Source of the DNA: Polynucleobacter sp. UK-Gri1-W3
GTDB lineage: Bacteria; Pseudomonadota; Gammaproteobacteria; Burkholderiales; Burkholderiaceae
Assembly: GCF_018881595.1 (NCBI RefSeq)
Contig: NZ_JACVQA010000009.1
Coordinates: 1 to 64,000 of the forward strand
Length of the DNA stretch: 64,000 nt
Direction: 5' to 3'
The position numbers were made by a program, and so were the translations under genes. The notes under the pieces were generated by a model. The model was given only the letters and a program-made list of their open reading frames with translations. It was not told where the DNA came from and did not search any database. Each line of letters opens with the position of its first letter. Positions within the stretch are counted from its first letter, which is position 1. Below are positions 11,470-20,581 of this stretch, in pieces.

Positions 11470-12252
11470 CTAATTAGCGCTTAAGCGAGTCCCAATTTTC
11501 TCGCCAGCAATCAGACGAGTTAGCACGTTGGGTTCGCGCCCAGAGGCGATGACTGTGGCTGCACCAGTTTTAACGGCAATCTTTGCAGCCAATACCTTGG
11601 TCAACATTCCGCCCTTACTCAGCTCACTAGCAGCACCTCCGGCCATTTTTTCTAAGGCAGGATCTCCTGCAATAGCATCTGTAAGTAGTGTGGCATCTGG
11701 ATTTTGACGTGGGTCTGCAGTAAACAATCCGCCCTGGTCAGTCAAAATTACTAAAAGATCGGCATGGATCAAATTCGTTACCAAAGCAGCAAGGCTATCG
11801 TTATCACCGAACTTAATTTCATCGGTTACCACCGTGTCGTTCTCATTAATAATAGGAACGACACCCAACTTCAGAAGGGTGTCTAAAGTCGCTCTTGCAT
11901 TAGCGTTGCGTTCTGCATCAGCTAAGTCTGCATTGGTTAACAAAATCTGAGCACTTCGCAAATTAAAACGTGCGAAGCAGCTTTCATAAACCTGTACCAA
12001 ACCCATCTGCCCAACTGCAGCTGCAGCTTGTAATTGATGGATCTCTTTTGGACGCTTATTCCAACCCAGACGCTGCATACCCTCAGCAATAGCGCCTGAA
12101 CTCACCATCAAGACCTCATGGCCAGCTTGCAACAGACCCGCCATTTGCTCGGCCCACATCCCAATCGCAGCATGATCTAAGCCTTCACCATTATTGGTAA
12201 CAAGACTAGAACCTACTTTGACAACAATTCGTTGAGTTTTTTTAGCGTTCAT
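11470..12252 (-). CDS. proB: Glutamate 5-kinase without PUA domain
   Basis: This is the first enzyme of proline synthesis; it phosphorylates glutamate. The amino-acid-kinase fold is complete: VVKVGSSLV at the start, [10 protein letters not shown], the glutamate-binding [17 protein letters not shown], and [15 protein letters not shown] near the end. The protein stops after about 260 residues (ATG 12252 chosen; a TTG at 12264 is possible). Most ProB proteins continue to about 370 residues with a PUA domain, which is absent here. In other species the PUA domain can be dispensable for catalysis, so this is probably a functional short form. It lies 20 bp after obgE and is likely cotranscribed. Confidence 0.93.
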   Translation of the reverse strand: MNAKKTQRIVVKVGSSLVTNNGEGLDHAAIGMWAEQMAGLLQAGHEVLMVSSGAIAEGMQRLGWNKRPKEIHQLQAAAAVGQMGLVQVYESCFARFNLRSAQILLTNADLADAERNANARATLDTLLKLGVVPIINENDTVVTDEIKFGDNDSLAALVTNLIHADLLVILTDQGGLFTADPRQNPDATLLTDAIAGDPALEKMAGGAASELSKGGMLTKVLAAKIAVKTGAATVIASGREPNVLTRLIAGEKIGTRLSAN

Positions 12253-12272
12253 AGCAAAAGGCAAGCAAATGT

Positions 12273-13361
12273 TTAATCTGGTTTTTTATCTTCAAGCTGA
12301 TCTTGATAACGTGGATCTTGAGCACGCTCATCAGCATCATCACGATCACGACGTACAGAGTCCAAATAATCTTGTAAAGAATAGCAAAGCTTGTCGCAAC
12401 CTAAGCCCGTTAAGGCCGAGATCTCAAATACTGGGCCTTTCCACTTAAAGCGCTTTATAAAGTCCGCAACTACTTTCTTGCGATCTTCCTCAGGAATCAT
12501 GTCTACTTTATTCAAGACTAACCAACGTGGCTTCTCAACCAAAGCTTCATCGTATTTACGCAATTCATTCACAATTGCATTGGCATCAGCTACTGGATCT
12601 ACATTCTCATCAAATGGTGCAACATCCACCAGATGTAAAAGTACGCCAGTACGCTGTAGGTGTCTTAAGAAACGATGACCTAGGCCAGCACCTTCAGCTG
12701 CACCCTCAATCAAACCAGGGATGTCAGCAATGACAAAGCTTCGTTCAGCTCCCACACGTACAACGCCCAAATTAGGATGTAGTGTTGTAAAGGGATAGTC
12801 AGCAATCTTTGGGCGAGCATTCGACACAGCAGTAATCAAAGTAGATTTACCAGCGTTAGGCATGCCCAGCAAACCTACGTCAGCCAAAACCTTTAGCTCA
12901 AGTTTCAGCTTTCGGCGTTCGCCATCTTTGCCATTCGTTTTTTGACGTGGCGCTCTATTCGTACTGCTCTTAAAGTGAATGTTGCCCCAACCACCAACGC
13001 CGCCCTGTGCCAAACAAAGACGTTCGCCATGGGTAGTTAAGTCAGCAATTGGCTCACCGGTTTCATAGTCAGCAATGATGGTGCCAACCGGCATCCGCAA
13101 CTCGATGTCATCTCCAGCGCGACCATAACAATCAGCACCACGACCAGGCTCACCATTTTTTGCTGTGTGTGTTTTTGCGTAGCGGTAATCAATCAGGGTA
13201 TTGATGTTGCGATCGGCTATCGCCCAGACGCTACCGCCTTTGCCGCCGTCACCACCATCAGGACCGCCAAATTCAATGAACTTTTCGCGGCGCATAGAGG
13301 CACTTCCGGCGCCACCTTGCCCGGCAATTACTTCAATACGTGCTTCGTCTATAAATTTCAT
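12273..13361 (-). CDS. obgE: Obg GTPase (CgtA/ObgE)
   Basis: This is a ribosome-associated GTPase acting in 50S assembly and stress response. The glycine-rich Obg fold comes first ([11 protein letters not shown] and similar loops, residues 1-158). The G domain follows with [11 protein letters not shown] (P-loop), [10 protein letters not shown] (switch I), DIPGLIEGA (G3) and LNKVDM (G4). A short acidic/basic tail ends EDKKPD. It has the standard length of 362. The ATG at 13359-13361 lies only 4 bp past the T-run of the rplU-rpmA terminator, so obgE must either have its own promoter within rpmA's 3' region or depend on readthrough. Confidence 0.97.
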   Translation of the reverse strand: MKFIDEARIEVIAGQGGAGSASMRREKFIEFGGPDGGDGGKGGSVWAIADRNINTLIDYRYAKTHTAKNGEPGRGADCYGRAGDDIELRMPVGTIIADYETGEPIADLTTHGERLCLAQGGVGGWGNIHFKSSTNRAPRQKTNGKDGERRKLKLELKVLADVGLLGMPNAGKSTLITAVSNARPKIADYPFTTLHPNLGVVRVGAERSFVIADIPGLIEGAAEGAGLGHRFLRHLQRTGVLLHLVDVAPFDENVDPVADANAIVNELRKYDEALVEKPRWLVLNKVDMIPEEDRKKVVADFIKRFKWKGPVFEISALTGLGCDKLCYSLQDYLDSVRRDRDDADERAQDPRYQDQLEDKKPD

Positions 13362-13364
13362 GAA

Positions 13365-13391
13365 TAAAAAAGGCCTCGCTTAGCGAGGCCT
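13365..13391 (-). terminator. Terminator of rplU-rpmA, abutting obgE
   Basis: AGGCCTCGC (13371-13379) pairs perfectly with GCGAGGCCT (13383-13391) around a 3-nt loop. On the minus strand a run of T follows (13366-13371), and the obgE ATG begins at 13361. Confidence 0.85.
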
Positions 13392-13449
13392 GTTCCTAAG
13401 AGTTAAATTCGGAATAAATCTGAATCAAACGTGTCTCAGTCAGGCTGCC

Positions 13450-13710
13450 TTATGAACGAGGCAAGACTGAAACTTGGGCCTTCTTCAAAGCACCCTTAAC
13501 GCCGAATTCCACTTGTCCGTCAATTAAGGCGAACAAAGTGTGATCCTTACCAATACCAACGTTTGCACCTGGATGAACACGTGTGCCACGTTGACGAATG
13601 ATGATGCTGCCAGCATTAATGTGCTCGCCGCCAAATACCTTAACGCCTAAGCGTTTCGATTCTGAGTCGCGGCCATTTCGTGTTGAGCCGCCGCCTTTTT
13701 TCTGTGCCAT
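13450..13710 (-). CDS. rpmA: 50S ribosomal protein bL27
   Basis: This small basic protein of the large subunit reaches toward the peptidyl-transferase centre. The typical N-terminus [16 protein letters not shown] and the signature [15 protein letters not shown] are present; 86 residues is normal. It follows rplU by 19 bp with a good Shine-Dalgarno (AGGAG in that gap), and is ended by the hairpin at 13365-13391. Confidence 0.98.
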   Translation of the reverse strand: MAQKKGGGSTRNGRDSESKRLGVKVFGGEHINAGSIIIRQRGTRVHPGANVGIGKDHTLFALIDGQVEFGVKGALKKAQVSVLPRS

Positions 13711-13729
13711 ATCTTTCTCCTACCCTGAA

Positions 13730-14041
13730 TTAGGCTTTAATCGTGTTGATCAAAATTTCAGTGAAATTCTGACGATGGCCTTGGTGCTTTTGATAATGCT
13801 TGCGACGGCGCATCTTAAAGATTGTCACTTTATCGTGACGTCCTTGGGAGACGACAGTGGCCATCACAGCTGCACCATTAACCAATGGATCACCTAATTT
13901 CAGTGAAGCGCCTTCGCCAACGGCGAGGACTTGGTCAAGAGTGATTTCGCTGCCGATTTCCGCTGGTATCTGTTCTATTTTCAATTTTTCGCCTGCAGCA
14001 ACTTTATATTGTTTGCCACCGGTTTTTATGACCGCGTACAT
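13730..14041 (-). CDS. rplU: 50S ribosomal protein bL21
   Basis: This 23S rRNA-binding protein is first in the rplU-rpmA operon. [14 protein letters not shown] is the classic N-terminus, so the ATG at 14041 is chosen over one five codons upstream. The signature [20 protein letters not shown] is near the C-terminus. It is divergent from ispB, with 75 bp between the two starts that must hold both promoters. Confidence 0.97.
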   Translation of the reverse strand: MYAVIKTGGKQYKVAAGEKLKIEQIPAEIGSEITLDQVLAVGEGASLKLGDPLVNGAAVMATVVSQGRHDKVTIFKMRRRKHYQKHQGHRQNFTEILINTIKA

Positions 14042-14116
14042 GGTTTGAAACCTCAATTAATATCTACATTTAAGCTAATCCACCCTGGACTAGCTAAGCC
14101 CATTATTATATCTTGC

Positions 14117-15121
14117 ATGACGACCACTGTCAAAATCAATGACTTAAGCCAAATCCTGGCCCCAATTGCCTTAGATTTCAAGGCCTTAGACGAGGTCATC
14201 CGTCAGCGCTTGGCCTCAAAAGTCGCCTTAATTGACCAAATCTCAAGCTATATCATCCAGGCTGGCGGCAAACGGGTCAGGCCCGCCCTACTGATGCTGG
14301 TGGCCAAATCCCTGGCTAACGGCAAAGAAACGCCCCATACCCTGGAAATGTCCGCTGTAGTCGAATTTATCCATACAGCCACCCTCCTTCATGATGATGT
14401 GGTTGATGAATCCACCCTAAGAAGGGGTCGGGAGACAGCCAATGCTGCTTTTGGCAATGCCGCTAGCGTTTTGGTTGGTGATTTCTTGTACTCCAGGGCC
14501 TTTCAAATGATGGTTGGCCCAAATGACCTCCGAGTCATGCAAATCTTGTCGGATGCAACCAATACGATTGCTGAAGGCGAAGTTTTGCAACTTCTAAATA
14601 TGAATGATCCAGAAGTAGATGAAGCCAGCTACTTACAAGTAATCCGTTACAAAACAGCCAAGCTCTTCGAAGCCTCTACTGAATTAGGCGCCATTCTGGC
14701 AAATGCTACCGATGCACAGCGCGAACAAGCTGCTGCATTCGGTCGCCATATTGGCACGGCATTTCAACTCATGGATGACTTACTGGACTACACCGCGAAC
14801 GCTGAGCAGATGGGTAAAAACGCTGGTGATGATTTACGCGAAGGCAAGCCTACGTTGCCGCTGATTTACTTGCTTGAAAACGGCAGCAGCGAAGAGCGCC
14901 TTTTAGTTCGCGCAGCGATTGAGCAAAACCAAGATTTGCCAGATGATGTATTTGCACAAATTCTTGCTGCAGTACAAAACTCTGGTGCTCTAGATTACAC
15001 ACAAGCAGCGGCCAAGCGTGAGGCTGACCTAGCCTTAGCTTGTCTAAAAAACTTCCCAGAAAACGAAGCTAGTGCTGCACTACATGCCCTGTGTGCGTAC
15101 TCTCTCACGAGACAAACTTAA
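14117..15121 (+). CDS. ispB: Octaprenyl diphosphate synthase (trans-polyprenyl transferase)
   Basis: This enzyme makes the C40 side chain of ubiquinone. Both aspartate-rich motifs are present: LLHDDVVDES (first DDxxD) and LMDDLLDY (second). GGKRVRPALLML and the KTAKLFEAS segment are also typical. The ATG at 14117 gives 334 residues and a normal N-terminus; the open frame upstream overlaps rplU on the other strand and is not used. It supplies the chain of the quinone that Coq7 (54624-55253) hydroxylates. It overlaps the end of the convergent GrdB-like gene by 4 bp. Confidence 0.95.
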   Translation: MTTTVKINDLSQILAPIALDFKALDEVIRQRLASKVALIDQISSYIIQAGGKRVRPALLMLVAKSLANGKETPHTLEMSAVVEFIHTATLLHDDVVDESTLRRGRETANAAFGNAASVLVGDFLYSRAFQMMVGPNDLRVMQILSDATNTIAEGEVLQLLNMNDPEVDEASYLQVIRYKTAKLFEASTELGAILANATDAQREQAAAFGRHIGTAFQLMDDLLDYTANAEQMGKNAGDDLREGKPTLPLIYLLENGSSEERLLVRAAIEQNQDLPDDVFAQILAAVQNSGALDYTQAAAKREADLALACLKNFPENEASAALHALCAYSLTRQT

Positions 15122-16056
15122 GCCCCTAGGCTATTAACTCTGAGTTCGCGCGCTGTAATCCGCGCCCGCTCTGCCTCTTCACGTAATCGTACGATTTCTT
15201 GTGAAGACATTTTTTCTAGATTTGAATAATCTAATTTCCATGATGGGTCTAATGACCATCGCAATGGTGATTGAACTGTTGTACGAGGGGCCGGAGCTGA
15301 CTCAAGAAGCCTCATGGCTAGCTCGAAATTCAGATCCTGCGAAGCGAGATCATTAGCTCTTGCAGCTGCATTTCCCAATGGAAAATCACTAAATAAAAAT
15401 CGCGGCACTCCGCAATACTCAACAATATCTTTAGCAGCGCCCATGACCACGGTTGGAATGCCTGCAGACTCCAGGTACCGCGCCAACAAACTCTGACTCT
15501 GATGACAGATTGGACAATTCGGAATTAATACCGCCACATCTACACTATCAGCCTTCAACATCTCTAAAATCTGAGGCGCATCAATCTCTAATGTATGGCG
15601 CTGACTTCGATTGGTAGGCAAGCCATAAAAATTAGGCGAAAGCGCCTTTACTCTGCCGGCAACAACAGCCCGCTGAGCAGCACTCAGCGGGAACCAGCAA
15701 TGACTATCTTCCATATTGGCGTTCTTACGATCAATGCCTACATGCGCAATACGTAAATCGATATTTTCATCGAGAGATTGTTGATAAGGCTGATAGAACT
15801 TCGCCGCAGCGTTGTAAGATGCACCCTGGCCTTGCGCGCCCTTATCGGGATCATATGGAACGGCTGTTGTAATTAAACCCAATACAGACTGAGCAAGTGG
15901 CTTTCTGAGTGGGGTAAACGGCACATCAATGTAGTGAGCCCACACATAAGGATTCTCATAACCCAAGCCCAAGTAATAACTTCGGGTGCGCTCCATATAG
16001 CGAACTGGTTGATCATGTTCTGGTGCAAATGTGAGTTCAGAAGTCTTAGACATCAA
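15118..16056 (-). CDS. GrdB/PrdB-like reductase-family protein with CPIC in place of selenocysteine
   Basis: The protein has 312 residues. It resembles the GrdB/PrdB family (substrate-specific subunits of clostridial glycine and proline reductases), which usually have a selenocysteine. Here the equivalent region reads LIPNCPICHQSQ with C181 and C184, followed by YLESAGIPTVV, which fits the family's ..AGIPTV pattern. Earlier parts GIDRKNANMEDSHCWFP and RYMERTRSYYLG are also family-like. No partner subunits lie nearby, so a true amino-acid reductase complex is unlikely. A thiol-dependent reductase of unknown substrate is the best guess. It is divergent from the FAH-family gene, 53 bp apart. Confidence 0.6.
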   Translation of the reverse strand: MMSKTSELTFAPEHDQPVRYMERTRSYYLGLGYENPYVWAHYIDVPFTPLRKPLAQSVLGLITTAVPYDPDKGAQGQGASYNAAAKFYQPYQQSLDENIDLRIAHVGIDRKNANMEDSHCWFPLSAAQRAVVAGRVKALSPNFYGLPTNRSQRHTLEIDAPQILEMLKADSVDVAVLIPNCPICHQSQSLLARYLESAGIPTVVMGAAKDIVEYCGVPRFLFSDFPLGNAAARANDLASQDLNFELAMRLLESAPAPRTTVQSPLRWSLDPSWKLDYSNLEKMSSQEIVRLREEAERARITARELRVNSLGA

Positions 16057-16109
16057 TTCATCCCTGTAAGATATTGCATATCAAATATTTAACTTCATAG
16101 GAACTTATT

Positions 16110-16877
16110 ATGGCTCAGTGGCTTAGATTTCAGCATCAAGGAAAAAGTGGTTTAGGACAAGTGCAAGGTGACCAAATTGCCGTGTATGAAGGCGACTTAT
16201 TTAATCACCCTAAAGCCACCGGCGCCACTATCAAGTTGACTGATGTAGTCATTGATATTCCTTGCTCCCCTTCCAAGATGGTTGCGATGGTAGATAACTT
16301 TCATGCTTTGGTCACCAAGCTTGAACATGCCGTACCTGCTGAGCCTTTGTACTTCCTCAAAGGCAATAACTCTTTCTTAGCAGCAAACCAAGTGATTCGT
16401 ACACCTAAGTCCTACTCTGGAAAGGTGGTTTACGAAGGCGAACTTGGTATTGTGATTGGCAAACACTGTCACGAGGTTGATGAGGCTCAAGCAGCTAAAG
16501 CCATCTTTGGATACACCTGTATCAACGATGTGACCGCTATTGAAATCCTGAATCGTGATCCTGGATATGCGCAGTGGACTCGCGCAAAAAGTTTTAATAC
16601 CTTTGGTGTATTTGGCCCATACATCACCACCGATGTAGATCCAAGTAAGTTGACGATCAAGACCATTCTCAATGATCAAGAACGTCAAAATTATCCGATT
16701 GCGGATATGATTTTCTCGCCAGCAAAACTAGTGAGCTTGATTTCTCAAGATGTACCACTCTCGCCAGGAGACATCATTGCCTGCGGCACTTCAGTAGGCG
16801 TTGGCTCCATGAAACCTGGTAGCAACGTGAGCATCATTATTGATGGCGTGGGGCGTCTTGATAATCGTTTCGAGTAA
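16110..16877 (+). CDS. Fumarylacetoacetate hydrolase family protein
   Basis: This is a 255-residue C-terminal FAH-fold enzyme (2-hydroxyhepta-dienedioate isomerase or acylpyruvase type). Metal-site region is seen in VVYEGELGIVIGK (the E.E pair) and GYTCINDVTA (the D). The usual ending AIGPGD-like loop appears as PLSPGDIIACGTSVGVG. Members act on aromatic-catabolite oxo-acids or on oxaloacetate/acylpyruvates; substrate cannot be told from sequence. The gene stands alone, with the bidirectional terminator at 16895-16930 between it and the convergent panE-like gene. Confidence 0.9.
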   Translation: MAQWLRFQHQGKSGLGQVQGDQIAVYEGDLFNHPKATGATIKLTDVVIDIPCSPSKMVAMVDNFHALVTKLEHAVPAEPLYFLKGNNSFLAANQVIRTPKSYSGKVVYEGELGIVIGKHCHEVDEAQAAKAIFGYTCINDVTAIEILNRDPGYAQWTRAKSFNTFGVFGPYITTDVDPSKLTIKTILNDQERQNYPIADMIFSPAKLVSLISQDVPLSPGDIIACGTSVGVGSMKPGSNVSIIIDGVGRLDNRFE

Positions 16878-16894
16878 TTCAGGTTTTCTAAAAC

Positions 16895-16930
16895 AAAAAT
16901 CCTTGCTACTGAACATAGCAAGGATTTTTT
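16895..16930. terminator. Bidirectional terminator between the FAH-family and panE-like genes
   Basis: A 14-bp perfect stem pairs 16895-16908 (AAAAATCCTTGCTA) with 16916-16929 around a 7-nt loop. It has T-runs in both directions and serves two convergent genes. Confidence 0.92.
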
Positions 16931-16949
16931 AATGCTAAAGTTTTATTAC

Positions 16950-17969
16950 CTAGTAACCAGATACTGATGGCAAAGCTAAGCTGCCTTTAGAAGCTTGTAC
17001 GTTTTCATCTAAGTATTTAGTCAAAGCAAATACAGTATTTAAGCAAGGTGTTGGAGTTTGGGTAATCTTGCCAAGCTCGATTACCGATCCCAACAAAGCA
17101 TCAATCTCCAAGCTGCGACCAGCTTCTAAGTCTTGCAACATAGAAGTTTTGTGCTTGCCAACTTTTTCAGCGCCAGCGATACGACGCTCGATATCAACAC
17201 GGAAAGTAACGCCCAACTTTTCAGCAATGGTCTGAGCTTCGGCCATCATGTTACGAGCCAACTCTTTGGTTAATGGATATTGGCAAATGCCCTCCAAGGT
17301 GCCATGTGTCAACGAGCTAATTGGATTGAAAGTCATATTACCCCAGAGCTTGAGCCAAATCTCTGAGCGGATGTCATCCAAAATAGGAGACTTAAATCCA
17401 GCTGCGCTCATCATTTCTGAGATCTTCTGAATGCGCTCAGTTGTCTGACCATCTAACTCACCCAATGGGAAGCGATTGCCTTCAACGTGGCGAATCACAC
17501 CAGGCGCTTGCGTAAAGGTTGCTGGATAGACTACGCAACCAATAATGTTGTTTGGATTAATAGCATTCTTAGCAACACCACCAGCATCCACAGTTTCAAC
17601 TGCATGATCTTGATACTCGCCGCCTAACTTCTGGAAATACCACCAAGGGATTCCGTTTTGCATTGGGATCAAAATGGTTTCAGGGCCCATGATGGCCGCT
17701 AGATCGTCAATGATCGGCTCCACTTGATGAGCCTTCACCGCAAGGATCACAACATCAGGCGTCTGGGCATCACGAATTTTTTCAACTGCTTTAACCTGAG
17801 CAACCAAAGGCTCTGGTTGATCATCCATGATTAAAGCTAGGCCACGCTCTTTAATTGCAGCCAAAGTTGCACCACGCGCAACAACAGTTACCTCATTGCC
17901 CGCTCGTGCCAACATGACAGCTAAGTAGCCGCCAATAGCACCACCTCCGCCGATCACACAGATTTTCAT
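16950..17969 (-). CDS. 2-dehydropantoate 2-reductase family protein
   Basis: This is an NADPH-dependent ketopantoate reductase-type enzyme (ApbA/PanE), 339 residues. The dinucleotide fold starts GGGGAIGGYLAVMLARAG. VVILAVKAHQ and PMQNGIPWW precede the middle helix region, and KLWGNMTFNPIS holds the conserved catalytic Lys and Asn. PanE makes pantoate for CoA, but many paralogues act on other 2-oxo acids, so the symbol is left open. It is larger than E. coli PanE (303). Terminated by the shared hairpin at 16895-16930; 88 bp from the symporter gene upstream. Confidence 0.88.
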   Translation of the reverse strand: MKICVIGGGGAIGGYLAVMLARAGNEVTVVARGATLAAIKERGLALIMDDQPEPLVAQVKAVEKIRDAQTPDVVILAVKAHQVEPIIDDLAAIMGPETILIPMQNGIPWWYFQKLGGEYQDHAVETVDAGGVAKNAINPNNIIGCVVYPATFTQAPGVIRHVEGNRFPLGELDGQTTERIQKISEMMSAAGFKSPILDDIRSEIWLKLWGNMTFNPISSLTHGTLEGICQYPLTKELARNMMAEAQTIAEKLGVTFRVDIERRIAGAEKVGKHKTSMLQDLEAGRSLEIDALLGSVIELGKITQTPTPCLNTVFALTKYLDENVQASKGSLALPSVSGY

Positions 17970-18057
17970 AGGAACTCCATAAGAACAAAAAATTTTGTAT
18001 TACTGTCATATTAGAGGAGATTATTTTGCGGTGCATCATTTTTCAGCGAATCACACT

Positions 18058-19473
18058 CTAAACGGCTTTTAACGAGTCCTTTGGCACCAGGCTACCCAAA
18101 ATCATGCCTGCAATACTGGCAAATAAGCCAGCCAATTGGGGCGGCAAAATAGAGTTGGGCGCTAAAACCTCACAACTAATCCAGATAGTTAAACCGCAAA
18201 CTACTGCTAGCAATCCCCCTAAGGAGTTAGCCCTTGGCCAGTACACCCCAAACGCTAGCGGAACAAATGCAGCGACCAGAGTCACTTTATAGGCGCTCTC
18301 CACCATCTTAAAAATAGACAGCTCAGAGTTCACCGCAAAAAAGGTCACTACCACTGCAAAACATAAAACCGTAATCCGCATGACTTTAAGCAAATCCTGA
18401 TCAGATAAATGCTTAAAGAAGCCTCGCACAATATTTTCTGCAAAAGTGACCGATGGCGCTAACAAGGTTGCACTGGCACAACTCTTGATAGCTGATAGCA
18501 AGGCGCCGAAGAACATCACCTGCGCAATAAGTGGAGCGTGATTTAGAATTAACTTAGGCAAAATCATTTGTGGATCAGTGTTGAGATACTTGTCAACCAA
18601 ATCAGGACTAATGAGAGTTGCTGAATAAGCTAAATACATTGGCACAAAAGCAAAAATAAAATATAGAACGCCGCCAAGCAAAGCCGCTTGCACTGCAATG
18701 TTGACGTTCTTGGATGATGTGATGCGCTGGAAGACGTCTTGCTGCGGAATAGATCCCAGCATCATGGTGCACAAAGCAGCTACAAACCCTAAGATTGAAG
18801 CCAAATTCATATCTGGCCAGAAGTTGCTAAATTGACCTGCCGCAGCAGCATGCTCAATTACCACACCAATACCGCCAGTCTGCACCGTCATTTCTTCGCC
18901 GATGTACAGCATGCCAATCACGATGATGATCATCTGAATGAAGTCGGTAATCGCAACCGACCACATACCGCCAAATAAGGTGTAAATCAGCACACTAGCT
19001 GCACCAATCAGCATTCCACCGGTCTGAGAAATGCTGCCTTCAGAGACTACGTTAAACACGAGACCTAAGGCTTTAATTTGAGCAGCAACCCAGCCCAAGT
19101 AAGAAACCACAATGCACAGCGTTACTAAAACCTCTACCGTTCGACCATATTTCTCACGAAAGAAGTCGCCAATCGTCAACATGCGACGGTTATAAAGATG
19201 GCGTGCGAAAAATAAGCCCACCAAAATCAAGCAAAGTGAAGATCCAAAAGGGTCAGCAACAACTCCTCCCAAACCCTCTTTAAGAAAAGTGGCTGGAATA
19301 CCTAAAACTGTTTCAGAGCCAAACCATGTGGCAAATACCGTTGCCGTCACAATTGGCAAAGGAAGGCTATGGCCAGCCGCAGCAAAGTCGGCGGTATTTT
19401 TCACCCGCAAAGCTGCCCACAAGCCTATGCCAACGGAAATAACCCAATAGATAATGACGAACCAAATTAGCAC
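18058..19473 (-). CDS. Sodium:solute symporter (SSS/SLC5 family)
   Basis: This is an inner-membrane transporter of 471 residues with about 13 hydrophobic segments. Family features are the N-terminal AAGHSLPLPIVTATVFATW and LFGGMWSVAITDFIQM, which match the SSS core. The substrate (a carboxylate, amino acid or vitamin) cannot be inferred. GTG 19471-19473 is the likely start, with AAGGAG nine bases upstream. It precedes the panE-like gene on the same strand, so they may share a transcript; a link to pantothenate transport is only a guess from this neighbourhood. Confidence 0.88.
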   Translation of the reverse strand: MLIWFVIIYWVISVGIGLWAALRVKNTADFAAAGHSLPLPIVTATVFATWFGSETVLGIPATFLKEGLGGVVADPFGSSLCLILVGLFFARHLYNRRMLTIGDFFREKYGRTVEVLVTLCIVVSYLGWVAAQIKALGLVFNVVSEGSISQTGGMLIGAASVLIYTLFGGMWSVAITDFIQMIIIVIGMLYIGEEMTVQTGGIGVVIEHAAAAGQFSNFWPDMNLASILGFVAALCTMMLGSIPQQDVFQRITSSKNVNIAVQAALLGGVLYFIFAFVPMYLAYSATLISPDLVDKYLNTDPQMILPKLILNHAPLIAQVMFFGALLSAIKSCASATLLAPSVTFAENIVRGFFKHLSDQDLLKVMRITVLCFAVVVTFFAVNSELSIFKMVESAYKVTLVAAFVPLAFGVYWPRANSLGGLLAVVCGLTIWISCEVLAPNSILPPQLAGLFASIAGMILGSLVPKDSLKAV

Positions 19474-19591
19474 GCCTAAATGCTCCTTCAGAAATTTGAT
19501 GAAATTATATGGCTATGTCACTTTTGATAGATAGCAAAAGGCGCCCCTTTGGAGCACCCCGCGAAAGATGATGGTCTGACATAATTCAGGA

Positions 19592-20575
19592 GTGAGAGCA
19601 CCGAAACAAATCCTGCAAACCCCGACATCCAGTCCATCTGCTGATCTGGCATACCAAAAAGCCATTTTGGGGTCCGTATCACGTACCTTCGCCCTCACAA
19701 TCCCTCTTTTACCCCCGAGTATTGAAAAAGTGGTTGGTAATACTTATTTACTCTGCCGCATTGTTGACACCATTGAGGATGCTGCAGACTTAAGTGCACA
19801 AACTAAACAATCACTTTCTAAGCTCTTTTTAGACGCGGTACTTGAAAAGGCTCCTGTAGAAACCTTTGTGCAGCCATGCCTAGAAGCATTAAAGAACTAC
19901 AACAATCAAGATGAATTAGATTTAATTGCACATACACCAACGGTTCTACGCATCTTGCATACCTGCTCAAGCAATGATCAGGAAGCAGTGAGTCGCTGCA
20001 TTTCGATCATGTCAGAAGGAATGTCTTATTTCCATGCTAAACAAAACCAAGCTGGTCTAAAAAACCTCGCTGAATTTGAAGAGTATTGCTATGTAGTTGC
20101 TGGTGTCGTTGGCGAACTGCTTACAACTATCTTTGGCAACTATTCACCCGCCTTTAACGAACAAATAGCAGGGCATGAAGATTTAGCAATAGCATTCGGT
20201 CAAGCGCTACAAATGACTAATATCCTCAAAGACTCCCCAGAGGATCAGGCGCGTGGCGTGTCCTGGAAGCCAGGCAACGTAAGTCAGAGAGAGCTTCTAA
20301 AAATTGCCTATCAAAAACTTCAAGACTCTCTGAGTTACATTGTGCTCATTCCTAAAAAAGAGCAGGGTATGCGACGTTTTTGTTTTTTAGCATTTGGCCT
20401 GGCTGTCATGACTCTCTCGAAGATTGCAAATCGAAATGCATTTTCCAACAAGAATGAAGTAAAGCTTTCTAGGAGTGCCGTAATGAGTTTTTATGGCTAT
20501 ACAAAGTGGGCCGTTAAAAGCGACGCCCTGATGAAGACTTTTTTCTATTTCAGCAGTAGATCTCTAGCTAAATAA
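19592..20575 (+). CDS. Squalene/phytoene synthase family protein
   Basis: This head-to-head prenyl-diphosphate condensing enzyme has 327 residues. The first Asp-rich motif is in LCRIVDTIEDA. The second region reads QMTNILKDSPEDQARG, and YVVAGVVGELL lies between them; together these are closest to farnesyl-diphosphate farnesyltransferase. The second motif has D...ED spacing but lacks the usual V after D. The product could be squalene or a related C30 compound; no hopanoid or carotenoid genes lie nearby. A GTG at 19592 is the only plausible start after an in-frame TGA, yet AGGAG touches it with no spacer, so the start is uncertain. Its end is 6 bp from convergent ogt. Confidence 0.82.
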   Translation: MRAPKQILQTPTSSPSADLAYQKAILGSVSRTFALTIPLLPPSIEKVVGNTYLLCRIVDTIEDAADLSAQTKQSLSKLFLDAVLEKAPVETFVQPCLEALKNYNNQDELDLIAHTPTVLRILHTCSSNDQEAVSRCISIMSEGMSYFHAKQNQAGLKNLAEFEEYCYVVAGVVGELLTTIFGNYSPAFNEQIAGHEDLAIAFGQALQMTNILKDSPEDQARGVSWKPGNVSQRELLKIAYQKLQDSLSYIVLIPKKEQGMRRFCFLAFGLAVMTLSKIANRNAFSNKNEVKLSRSAVMSFYGYTKWAVKSDALMKTFFYFSSRSLAK

Positions 20576-20581
20576 GCGCTA

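Noticed and set aside
13931..14116. 62-codon upstream extension of the ispB frame
   Set aside because: It lies over rplU on the other strand, and IspB has a normal N-terminus from ATG 14117.
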